Source: Brevundimonas halotolerans (GTDB lineage: Bacteria; Pseudomonadota; Alphaproteobacteria; Caulobacterales; Caulobacteraceae). Taken from it: a stretch of DNA of 64,000 nucleotides. Where the stretch lies: contig NZ_QTTA01000004.1 of NCBI RefSeq assembly GCF_003730275.1, forward strand, positions 1 to 64,000. The letters are read 5' to 3'. Numbering within the stretch: the first letter of the stretch is position 1; each line of letters starts with the position of its first letter. Positions 1-7,226 of the stretch are shown piece by piece. The notes below the pieces were generated by a model. The model was given only the letters and a program-made list of their open reading frames with translations. It had not been told where the DNA came from and ran no database searches. Position numbers and translations under genes: made by a program.

Positions 1-73
1 AGCCCGTCTCGATCCGCTCGGCCAACAAGGCTCGACCCGACGGCGTCAGACGGGCATTCTTGTGTACGTTCAT
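1..73 (-). CDS. IS481-type transposase, N-terminal fragment (runs off left edge)
   Basis: On the minus strand an ATG at 73-71 opens a frame that stays open to the window edge and begins MNVHKNARLTP-GRALLAERI. This is the start typical of IS481-family DDE transposases, whose N-terminal helix-turn-helix follows directly. Only 24 residues are visible, so neither the catalytic domain nor the intactness of the gene can be judged. The family name rests on recognition of this N-terminus. Confidence 0.6.
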   Translation of the reverse strand, partial: MNVHKNARLTPSGRALLAERIETG

Positions 74-114
74 CCGGGGAACTCTTCGGTTGAGGTTGGT
101 GCTTCGCAACCCCA
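1..114. mobile_element. One end of an IS481-family insertion sequence
   Basis: The transposase start at 73 is preceded (at 74-114) by about 40 bases holding the sequence TGGGGTTGCGAAGCACC on the minus strand, which looks like a terminal inverted repeat reading inward. The exact outer boundary near 114 is inferred, because the other end and the target-site duplication lie outside the window. The element ends about 46 bases beyond the stop codon of the methyltransferase at 161. Confidence 0.45.
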
Positions 115-160
115 GCTTCTCAGCCCATCCCCGGGTGAACAACCTTCATAGCTTCGACAG

Positions 161-1039
161 CTAGGCCTTGCCCGGAGCGATCCTGAACCCGGGTGCGACC
201 GACCCCGGCTTCAACGGCTTGGGCTGATCGGGTGAGGGCGCCCAGCCGGTCAGGAACAGGGTCTCGAACGTCGCCTGCACCCTGGGCCGCGCATCGTCAC
301 CCGTCACCGAATATCGCTCCTCATAGAGCCCCGCCGCCTGGGCCACCGTCCAGCGCGACAGGGAAGGCTTCGGCCCCTCTGGCGCACCCGCCTCGCCCAT
401 GCCGCGCAGGTCCTTCACCAGCGCCATCATGCCGCGATAGCGCACCGCCACCGTGTCACCGTCCACCACCGGCAGGGCGAACCCGGCCCGCTGCATCAGA
501 CCTGCCGCGTCATAGGCATCGGCAAAAGGCGACACGCGCGGGGCCGCGCCCCCGGACACCTCCAGCTCGGCCCGGGTCAGCACATCGCGCAGCTCGATCA
601 GTGTCCCCGCCCCGAACATAGCCCCCAGAAACAGGCCGTCCGGCTTCAGCGCCCGCCGGATCTGGCTGAGCGCCCCCGGCAGGTCATTGGCCCAGTGCAG
701 CCCCAGCACCGAGACGATCAGATCGACTGACCAGTCCTCAAGCCCCAGCGCCCCCTCGCCCGGCACGACCCGGTCGGGCAGCGGCACCGGCGTGGTCACC
801 GGCCCGATCCGGGCCGCGGCGTCATGCTCCGCCAGCACTTCAGCAAAGATCCCGGCGCGCGGCGACAGATCGACGACGACGGAGAAGTCGCGCGGAATGG
901 CATCCAGACTGTCCGCCAGCCCCTCGGCAGCGCGCCGGTGCAGAAAGTCGACCGGCGTCCCGGCACGCTCGGCCCGTTGCACCCGCGCCTTCCTGCGGGC
1001 AGGGTCGAACAGACGAGGCGGAGCGGACGTGGGGGTCAT
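161..1039 (-). CDS. SAM-dependent methyltransferase (BioC/NDUFAF5-like)
   Basis: 292 residues. The start chosen (ATG at 1039) gives an N-terminus MTPTSAPPRLFDPARRKAR followed by a helical DFLHRRAAEGLADSL segment, the usual beginning of alphaproteobacterial proteins related to human NDUFAF5 and to BioC. A Rossmann core follows, with VVDLSP (motif I position) and VDLIVSVLGLHWANDLPGAL (post-I/motif II). The family is class I methyltransferase-like. NDUFAF5 hydroxylates a complex I subunit, whereas BioC methylates malonyl-ACP, so the substrate cannot be assigned here. The glycine-rich motif I is degenerate (DLSPRAG), as in NDUFAF5. It is divergent from the ComF gene, and the two ATGs overlap by two bases. 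Confidence 0.75.
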   Translation of the reverse strand: MTPTSAPPRLFDPARRKARVQRAERAGTPVDFLHRRAAEGLADSLDAIPRDFSVVVDLSPRAGIFAEVLAEHDAAARIGPVTTPVPLPDRVVPGEGALGLEDWSVDLIVSVLGLHWANDLPGALSQIRRALKPDGLFLGAMFGAGTLIELRDVLTRAELEVSGGAAPRVSPFADAYDAAGLMQRAGFALPVVDGDTVAVRYRGMMALVKDLRGMGEAGAPEGPKPSLSRWTVAQAAGLYEERYSVTGDDARPRVQATFETLFLTGWAPSPDQPKPLKPGSVAPGFRIAPGKA

Positions 1040-1847
1040 GCGGATCGATATGGGGGCGGAGGGAGACTTCTGGAAAGCCGGTCCCGGCGCGCGTGTCCAG
1101 TCTTTCGCGCGTACGATGGGGCGTGGACTGGCCGATCTGATCCTGCCGCCGCCGGAAAGTCCGGGGCCGGCGGGCCGCATCGGCGCGGCCCTGACGTCGC
1201 TGGAATGGTCACGCATCACCTTTCTGGATGACCCCGTCTGCGATGGCTGCGGCGCCCCCTTCACCGTCGACTCCGGCGATTTTGCCGAGGGCCGCTGCGC
1301 CCCGTGCCTCGCCCATCCGCTGGCCTTCGGGCGGGCGCGCGCCGCCTGTCTGTATGACGATGGCTCGCGGCCGCTCATCCTCCGGTTCAAGCACGCTGAC
1401 GACCAGCCGCTGGCCCCATTGTTCGCCCGCTGGCTGTCGCGCGCCGCCCGCCCCCTGCTGGATCAGGCCGATGCCGTGGTGCCCGTGCCGCTGCACCCCT
1501 CGCGCCTCTTGGCCCGCCGCTTCAACCAGGCCGCCGAGATCGCCAGGCCCCTCGCCCGGACCGAACGCCTCGACTATCTGCCCGACAGTCTGGTGCGCCG
1601 GGCCGCCACGGCCTCTCAGGGGGGCCTTGGCGCCCGGGGCCGCAAGCTGAATGTGAAGGGGGTCTTCTCCGTGCCCGAAGAGCGCCGGGGCCGTCTGCGC
1701 GGCCGGCGCATCCTGCTGGTCGATGATGTGCTGACCACCGGCGCCACAGCCGAGGCCTGCGCCCGCGCCTTGCTGGACGCCGGGGCCCGGGCTGTTGACC
1801 TCGCCGTCGTCGCTCGCGTGCAGACCGCCCGCACAATGCCTACATAG
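1038..1847 (+). CDS. ComF-family phosphoribosyltransferase-like protein
   Basis: 269 residues from ATG 1038 (an alternative in-frame ATG at 1116 would give 243). A four-cysteine zinc-ribbon-like segment (CDGCGAPF ... CAPCLAH) is followed by the double phosphoribosyltransferase motifs VVPVPLHPSRLLARRFNQA and ILLVDDVLTTGATAEACA, the PRPP-binding signature of the ComF/GntX family. Members support natural DNA uptake in some bacteria, but many non-competent Alphaproteobacteria carry one and the enzymatic substrate is unknown. It shares a divergent start with the methyltransferase and lies 63 bases upstream of the glutaredoxin gene. Confidence 0.85.
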   Translation: MRIDMGAEGDFWKAGPGARVQSFARTMGRGLADLILPPPESPGPAGRIGAALTSLEWSRITFLDDPVCDGCGAPFTVDSGDFAEGRCAPCLAHPLAFGRARAACLYDDGSRPLILRFKHADDQPLAPLFARWLSRAARPLLDQADAVVPVPLHPSRLLARRFNQAAEIARPLARTERLDYLPDSLVRRAATASQGGLGARGRKLNVKGVFSVPEERRGRLRGRRILLVDDVLTTGATAEACARALLDAGARAVDLAVVARVQTARTMPT

Positions 1848-1910
1848 GGGAACAATCCGCCCGTCTACGGGCTGAACCGCTGTCTGAAACGTTCAAGGAG
1901 TATCTGCCCC

Positions 1911-2168
1911 GTGGCCGATGTCGTTCTCTATACCAAGCCGGGCTGCCCCTACTGCATCTCGGCCATGATGCTGCTGAAGAAGAAGGGCGTGGACTATCAG
2001 GAGGTCGTCGCCTCCAACGATCCGCAGCTCAAGGCCGAGATGACGTCAAAGTCGGGCGGTCGCGCCACCTTCCCGCAGATCTTCATCGGCGATCGCCATA
2101 TCGGCGGCTCGGACGAACTGCATGCCCTGGACGCCCGCGGCGGGCTGGATCCTTTGCTGGAAGCCTGA
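1911..2168 (+). CDS. grxC: Glutaredoxin 3
   Basis: 85 residues starting at GTG 1911, chosen because AAGGAG lies at 1895-1900 and because the protein then begins directly with the first beta strand (ADVVLYTKPGCPYC). The dithiol active site is C12-P-Y-C15, and the cis-proline TFPQIFIGDRHIGG and GG motifs of the glutathione site are present. Length and motifs match GrxC, which reduces protein disulfides and glutathione mixed disulfides with glutathione in the cytoplasm. The amidase gene follows after nine bases, so they are probably cotranscribed. Confidence 0.93.
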   Translation: MADVVLYTKPGCPYCISAMMLLKKKGVDYQEVVASNDPQLKAEMTSKSGGRATFPQIFIGDRHIGGSDELHALDARGGLDPLLEA

Positions 2169-2177
2169 CACCCGCCC

Positions 2178-3026
2178 ATGGCCGAACCGCTCGACATCGC
2201 CCTGATCCAGACCCGCACCCCGGCCACCAGTGCGACGGGTCTGGATCACGTCGCGCCCCTGATCCGTCAGGCGGCCGGTGAGGGCGCAAGTCTGATCCTG
2301 ACGCCCGAGGCCACCAATCGCGTCGAGCGGCGTCGTGAGGGCCGCGCCACCCTCATGGCCGAGGCGGACGATGCCGCCGTGCAGGGGTTGTCGGCGCTGG
2401 CCCGCGAGCTGGGCATCTGGCTGCAGGTCGGCTCGGTCATGGTCCGGGCCGAGGACGATGCGGCCGGCCGCGCCGCCAACCGGGCCCTGCTGATCGACCC
2501 CGAGGGCCGGATCATCGCCCGCTATGATAAGCTGCATGTCTTCGACGTCGACCTCGACACGGGCGAGAGCTGGCGCGAGAGCAAGGTCGTTCGCCCGGGA
2601 GAGCGTGCCGTGGTGGCCGATACGCCCTGGGGCGGTCTGGGGCTTTCCATCTGCTATGATGTGCGCTTTCCGCAGCTCTATCGCGATCTCGCCAAGGCCC
2701 ACTCTGATGTGCGCATGATCACCGTCCCCGCTGCCTTCACCGTGCCCACCGGCGAGGCCCACTGGCAGGTCCTGTTGCGCGCCCGCGCCATCGAGACCGG
2801 TGCCTTCGTGCTGGCGGCGGCCCAGGGCGGAACCCACGAAGACGGTCGCGCCACCTGGGGCCGGTCTACTGTGGTCGACCCCTGGGGCAAGGTGATCGCC
2901 GCCCTCGATCACGACCGGCCCGGCATCCTGCACGCCTCGCTGGACCTTGATGCCGTGGACCGCGCCCGCCGCGCCATCCCGGCCCTGACCCACGACCGCC
3001 CCTTCCGCTCCGCGAGCGACGCATGA
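2178..3026 (+). CDS. Carbon-nitrogen hydrolase (Nit-like amidase)
   Basis: 282 residues. The nitrilase-superfamily triad is visible: glutamate in LTPEATN (about E44), lysine in YDKLHVFD (about K118) and cysteine in LSICYDVRFP (about C159). The sequence is closest in pattern to Nit1/Nit2-type omega-amidases or deaminated-glutathione amidases, which would fit the glutaredoxin gene immediately upstream, but the substrate is inferred. Its stop overlaps the ATG of the DUF1178 gene by four bases (ATGA), indicating translational coupling. Confidence 0.88.
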   Translation: MAEPLDIALIQTRTPATSATGLDHVAPLIRQAAGEGASLILTPEATNRVERRREGRATLMAEADDAAVQGLSALARELGIWLQVGSVMVRAEDDAAGRAANRALLIDPEGRIIARYDKLHVFDVDLDTGESWRESKVVRPGERAVVADTPWGGLGLSICYDVRFPQLYRDLAKAHSDVRMITVPAAFTVPTGEAHWQVLLRARAIETGAFVLAAAQGGTHEDGRATWGRSTVVDPWGKVIAALDHDRPGILHASLDLDAVDRARRAIPALTHDRPFRSASDA

Positions 3027-3448
3027 TCCGCTACGCCCTTTCCTGTGCGGCTGACCACCCGTTCGAGGCCTGGTTCTCCAGCTCGTCCGACTATGACGAT
3101 CAGGCGGCCCGGGGGCTGGTCGAGTGCCCCTTCTGCGGCTCGCGCGAGGTGGCGAAACAGATCATGGCCCCCGCCGTCGCGGGCACGAAGAAGCGGTCCG
3201 TTCCCGATCTGCCGCTCCAGACCCTGATGACCGATATGGCCAAAAAGGTCCGGGCCCATGTCGAGGCCAATTTCGACTATGTCGGCGACACCTTCGCCCG
3301 CGAGGCGCGCGCCATCCACGAAGGCACCTCCGAACAGCGTGAAATCTATGGCGAAGCCACCGCCGAGGAGGTCAGGGCGCTCAAGGAAGACGGCATCCCC
3401 TGCGCGCCCCTTCCGGCTCCGCCGCCGGACCCGTCGAAGGCACACTGA
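3023..3448 (+). CDS. DUF1178 family protein
   Basis: 141 residues beginning MIRYALSC and HPFEAWFSSSSDY, then CPFCGS: the conserved start of DUF1178, a small putative zinc-binding family almost confined to Proteobacteria and commonly found beside glutaredoxin and the Nit-type amidase, as here. The cysteine pair suggests metal binding. No function is established. The C-terminal tail is proline-rich. Translation is probably coupled to the upstream amidase. Confidence 0.88.
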   Translation: MIRYALSCAADHPFEAWFSSSSDYDDQAARGLVECPFCGSREVAKQIMAPAVAGTKKRSVPDLPLQTLMTDMAKKVRAHVEANFDYVGDTFAREARAIHEGTSEQREIYGEATAEEVRALKEDGIPCAPLPAPPPDPSKAH

Positions 3449-3450
3449 GG

Positions 3451-4266
3451 GTGGATACGGGGGAGCGCTATCACGAGGTCGACCCGCCCGAGGCGCTCCG
3501 CCCCTGGGTGCGCATGGTCTGGACCTACGCCTGCCCCCGGCCCAGCCGGACGATCCAGCGGATCGCCCCCGACGGCTGCCCCGAACTGATCCTCGACCTC
3601 GGCGATCCCTATGAAGAGGCCGACACCGACGGCACCTTTCGCCTGCAGCCTCACGCCCTGTTCGCGGGGCAGATGACCCGGCCCATCGCCATCCGCCCGA
3701 CCGGACCCGTCGAGATGGTGGCCCTGCGTTTTCACCCCGACGGCGCGCGCGACTGGCTGGGCCAGTCCCTCCGCACCGCCACCGACCAGCGGCTGGACAT
3801 GACCGCACGGCTTGGGGGCCTCTCGCCTCCGTCCGGCGATCCCGAGGCGCAGGCGCATGTGATGCTGGACTGGCTGGAGGGTGAACGCCGGACCGGGGCC
3901 TGGACCCTCGACCCGCGGGTTCGGGCCGAGGTCGAGGCCCTTCATGCCGACCAGCCCCTGCCGGCCCGTGATGCCGCTGCCCGCCGCGCCCTGCAACGCC
4001 GCTTTCTCGACCGGGTCGGCATCGCGCCGCGCACCCTGCGCTCGGTCATCCGCTTCCGGCGCGTCTTTGATCATGCCATGGCCGAGGACGCCGAGGGCTG
4101 GCTGGATGCCGGTCTGGGCGCCGGCTATTTCGACCAGCCGCAGCTGGCCCGCGACTTTCGCCGCTTCCTGGGCTGTACCGCCACCGAATGGGCCCGCGAA
4201 CAGGTCGAGCTGGCGCGCGCCATCGCGTCGCAAACCTACAAGCCCGGCGGGCCGGAACCGGTCTAG
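3451..4266 (+). CDS. AraC-family transcriptional regulator
   Basis: 271 residues from GTG 3451, two bases after the DUF1178 stop. The N-terminal half (YHEVDPPEALRPWVRMVWTY ... PDGCPELILDLGDPY) matches the sensor domain found in a subgroup of AraC regulators of unknown ligand. The C-terminal part (about residues 170-265) contains the tandem helix-turn-helix: the first helix pair around APRTLRSVIRFRRVF and the second around AGYFDQPQLARDFRRFLGCT. It ends 16 bases before a small exported protein, which may be its target; that is inference from position. Confidence 0.88.
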   Translation: MDTGERYHEVDPPEALRPWVRMVWTYACPRPSRTIQRIAPDGCPELILDLGDPYEEADTDGTFRLQPHALFAGQMTRPIAIRPTGPVEMVALRFHPDGARDWLGQSLRTATDQRLDMTARLGGLSPPSGDPEAQAHVMLDWLEGERRTGAWTLDPRVRAEVEALHADQPLPARDAAARRALQRRFLDRVGIAPRTLRSVIRFRRVFDHAMAEDAEGWLDAGLGAGYFDQPQLARDFRRFLGCTATEWAREQVELARAIASQTYKPGGPEPV

Positions 4267-4282
4267 AAACCGGAGATCGCCG

Positions 4283-4753
4283 ATGTCCCTTCTGCCTGCT
4301 CTCGCTGCTGCCCTGCTCACAACCACGGCCCCGGACCCCGTCGCCGGCCTCGGCTGGATGAGCGGCTACTGGCTCGACTGTTCGGACGGGCGCGAGGCGT
4401 CCGAGACCTGGAGCGATCCCCGCGTCGGCCTGATGGCCGGCCATGCCGTCACCGTGTCGCCGCAGGGGCGCGTCGGCTTTGAACTGGCCTTCATCACCAC
4501 CCTGCCGGACGGCGTGGCGGTCTATGTCGTCAAACCCTCAGGTCAGGACGAGGTGCGGTTCGCCCTGACCGAACAGGGTGAGGACTTCGTCGTCTTCTCG
4601 AACCCGGACAACGACTTCCCCACCCATATTCGCTACGAGCGCGACGGCGAAGGGCTCCGCGCCCGCATCGACGGCGAGATCGCGGGCACGCCCCGCAGCG
4701 TCGAATGGCGCTTCGACGCAGCCCCGCTCAACAGCCGCTGCCCGTCGGATTAA
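4283..4753 (+). CDS. DUF6265-like small exported protein
   Basis: 156 residues with a short hydrophobic N-terminus (LLPALAAALLTTTA) that may be a signal peptide. The body has the pattern LGWMSGYWLDC ... EASETWSDPRVGLMAGHAVTV and VFSNPDNDFPTHIRYERDG typical of DUF6265, a small beta-barrel-like domain of unknown role. It lies directly behind the AraC regulator. Its stop codon overlaps, tail to tail, the stop codon of the lipoprotein gene on the other strand (4750-4753). Confidence 0.72.
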   Translation: MSLLPALAAALLTTTAPDPVAGLGWMSGYWLDCSDGREASETWSDPRVGLMAGHAVTVSPQGRVGFELAFITTLPDGVAVYVVKPSGQDEVRFALTEQGEDFVVFSNPDNDFPTHIRYERDGEGLRARIDGEIAGTPRSVEWRFDAAPLNSRCPSD

Positions 4754-4962
4754 TCGCGGGTCCAGCCCTGCCCGGCCATGCAGGTCTCGAACGCCGGGCT
4801 GTGAACGTCGGCGGTCTCGCGGCACAGGTCACGGGCTTCGTTGAAGGGCGTGGCGGCCTTGGCCCGCCAGCCGTCCTCATGGGAGGCGTCGATGATGGTG
4901 ACACAGGCCGAGGTGCTGAGGCCCGCCGCGATCAGGGCGGCGGTCAGAAGGATGCGTTTCAT
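4750..4962 (-). CDS. Small predicted lipoprotein, unknown function
   Basis: 70 residues from ATG 4962. MKRILLTAALIAAGLSTSAC is a classic lipoprotein signal with lipobox cysteine C20; the mature part is about 50 residues with two further cysteines (DLCRE and FETCMAGQG) that could form a disulfide. I do not recognise a family. A longer frame upstream (to 5016) adds no signal-like residues and is unlikely to be used. Confidence 0.65.
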   Translation of the reverse strand: MKRILLTAALIAAGLSTSACVTIIDASHEDGWRAKAATPFNEARDLCRETADVHSPAFETCMAGQGWTRD

Positions 4963-5058
4963 GGGGTCATCTCCGGTGAAGTTTGAGCTCACCTGTACGC
5001 CCCGCCCCCCACGCATTCCCGTTACAAGTCTGAAATCTGGATGAATTCCTCGTAAGGT

Positions 5059-5868
5059 TCAGTCCCGGTCGGCGATCATCATATAGTTGATGCCGACGTC
5101 GTCGCTCTCCGAAAACCGGCCCGACAGCGGGTCATAGGTCACGCCGAACGGCCCGCGTACGGCTACCCCGGGCGCCGCCTCCAGCCAGTCCTTCAGCGTG
5201 TCGGGCTTGATGAACTGGTTCCAGTCATGGGTGCCCGGCGGCATCCAGCGCAGGATGTATTCCGCCGCCACCTTGCCCAGCGCCAGAGACTTCAGCGTCT
5301 TATTGAGGGTCGCAACGATCATCATCCCGCCCGGCGCGATCATGGCGGCGGTGTCGCGCAGATAGGCGGCGGGGTCGGCGACGTGCTCGACCACCTCCAT
5401 GTTCAGGATCAGGTCAAAGGGCGGCTCGCCTGCCGCCATCAGCCCCTCGGCCGTGCCGTGGCGAAAATCGATCGTCAGCCCCTGCGCCTCGGCATGGATG
5501 CGCGCCGTGCCGATATTCTTCTCCGAGGCATCGACCGCTGTGACATCAAAGCCCAGCCGCGCCATGGGCTCGGACAAAAGGCCGCCGCCGCAGCCGATAT
5601 CCAGCAGCCTCAGCCCCTCGAACGGCCGCCGCGCGCTACCGTCGCGTCCGAACCGCGCCAGCGCCTCGCGCCGGATGAAGCCGAGCCGGACCGGATTGAA
5701 CCGGTGCAGGGGCGCAAATGGTCCCTTCGGATCCCACCAGGTCTCGGCCAGCGCCGAAAAGCGCGCCACATCCGTCGGGTCGACGCTGTACGTCGGACCC
5801 GAGGCCTGCCCCGGATCGGTTTTCGGTTTGCGCGGCCCGGCCGTGTCGTTAGAAGCGCCCATGGGCAT
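5059..5868 (-). CDS. ubiG: Ubiquinone biosynthesis O-methyltransferase
   Basis: 269 residues. UbiG carries out both O-methylations of the ubiquinone ring. The sequence shows the family landmark [25 protein letters not shown], the SAM-binding [19 protein letters not shown], and a conserved block [12 protein letters not shown] ... [15 protein letters not shown]. An extra in-frame ATG six bases downstream is equally possible. It is divergent from lysC with only 47 bases between start codons, an arrangement I recognise as common in Alphaproteobacteria. Confidence 0.95.
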   Translation of the reverse strand: MPMGASNDTAGPRKPKTDPGQASGPTYSVDPTDVARFSALAETWWDPKGPFAPLHRFNPVRLGFIRREALARFGRDGSARRPFEGLRLLDIGCGGGLLSEPMARLGFDVTAVDASEKNIGTARIHAEAQGLTIDFRHGTAEGLMAAGEPPFDLILNMEVVEHVADPAAYLRDTAAMIAPGGMMIVATLNKTLKSLALGKVAAEYILRWMPPGTHDWNQFIKPDTLKDWLEAAPGVAVRGPFGVTYDPLSGRFSESDDVGINYMMIADRD

Positions 5869-5915
5869 GGCATGAACGCCCCCGACATCAGTTTCAAGAG
5901 AGGATCCCGGTCAGA

Positions 5916-7175
5916 ATGACGCGCCTTGTGCTGAAGTTCGGCGGGACCTCCATGGGCGACCTTGACCGGATCCGGCGTGCAGCGCGGATCGTGGCCGCCG
6001 AATACAATGCCGGACGGCGTGTGGCCGTGGTTGTCTCGGCCATGGCCGGCAAGACCAATGAGCTGGTCGCCTGGACCGACGGCGCGGGCCGGCCCGCCCA
6101 GGGAATCGACCCCACCGATGACGAATATGACGCCGTGGTCGCCTCGGGCGAACAGGTGACGGCCGGCCTGCTGGCCCTGACCCTGCGCAACATGGGTCTG
6201 CGCGCGCGCAGCTGGATGGGCTGGCAGATTCCCATCATCACCGACGACCAGCACGGCAAGGCCCGCATCATCGACATTCCGGGCGAGGCCTTGGGTCTGG
6301 CCGTCGACGGCGGCGAGATCGCCGTGGTGCCGGGCTTTCAGGGTGTCACCGCCGGCGGCCGTATCACCACCCTCGGCCGCGGCGGCTCCGACACCTCGGC
6401 GGTGGCCGTGGCGGCGGCGCTCAACTGTCCCTGCGACATCTACACCGACGTGGACGGCGTCTATACGACCGACCCCCGCATCGAGAGCCGCGCCCGGCGG
6501 CTGGAGCGGATATCCTACGAGGAAATGCTGGAAATGGCCTCGCTGGGGGCCAAGGTGCTCCAGACCCGCTCGGTCGAACTGGCCATGGCGAAAAAAGTGC
6601 CCCTTAGGGTGCTGTCCAGCTTCATTGAACCCGACGATCAGGGCGTGCTTCCCGACAAGGGCGGCACCCTGATCTGCGACGAGGAAGAGATCGTGGAAAA
6701 ACGTATCGTGTCCGGCGTCACCATGAGCCGCGACGAGGCCCGCATCACCCTTCTGGGGTTGGATGACCGCACCGACGCCCCGGCCGACGTCTTCACCCGC
6801 CTGGCCGAGGCCGGGGTCAATGTCGACATGATCGTCCAGAGTCAGTCGCGCACCGAAGGCGCGGTCAATCTGACCTTCACCACGGGCCGCCGGGATGCCA
6901 CCCGCGCCGCCGAGCTGATGCGCGCGGCCCAGACCGACATCGGCTTTCAGGAAATCCGCCTCGACGAGGATGTGGCCAAGGTCTCGGTGGTCGGGGTTGG
7001 CATGCGCAGCCACGCCGGCGTCGCCCAGACCATGTTCCGGGCCCTGGCCGACAAGGGCATCAAATTCCAGGCCATCTCGACCTCGGAAATCAAGATCAGC
7101 GTCCTGATCGATGCGGCCTATGCCGAGCTGGCCGTGCGCGCACTCCATTCCGCCTACGGCCTTGAAGCCGTATAA
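5916..7175 (+). CDS. lysC: Aspartate kinase
   Basis: 419 residues. It catalyses the first step of the aspartate pathway (lysine, threonine, methionine, diaminopimelate). The catalytic domain starts with VLKFGGTSMGDLDRIRRAA and contains VVASGEQVTAGLLAL and LGRGGSDTSAVAVAAAL. From about residue 265 two ACT domains follow (VTMSRDEARITLLGL and EDVAKVSVVGVGMRS), as in lysine/threonine feedback-regulated alpha-type enzymes. The start is preceded by GAGAGGA. No leader attenuator or lysine riboswitch is visible in the short space to ubiG. Confidence 0.96.
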   Translation: MTRLVLKFGGTSMGDLDRIRRAARIVAAEYNAGRRVAVVVSAMAGKTNELVAWTDGAGRPAQGIDPTDDEYDAVVASGEQVTAGLLALTLRNMGLRARSWMGWQIPIITDDQHGKARIIDIPGEALGLAVDGGEIAVVPGFQGVTAGGRITTLGRGGSDTSAVAVAAALNCPCDIYTDVDGVYTTDPRIESRARRLERISYEEMLEMASLGAKVLQTRSVELAMAKKVPLRVLSSFIEPDDQGVLPDKGGTLICDEEEIVEKRIVSGVTMSRDEARITLLGLDDRTDAPADVFTRLAEAGVNVDMIVQSQSRTEGAVNLTFTTGRRDATRAAELMRAAQTDIGFQEIRLDEDVAKVSVVGVGMRSHAGVAQTMFRALADKGIKFQAISTSEIKISVLIDAAYAELAVRALHSAYGLEAV

Positions 7176-7226
7176 GCATGGGAATATCGCCCGGGCCCCC
7201 TATCTATCGGGTCTGACGGAGGGGCC

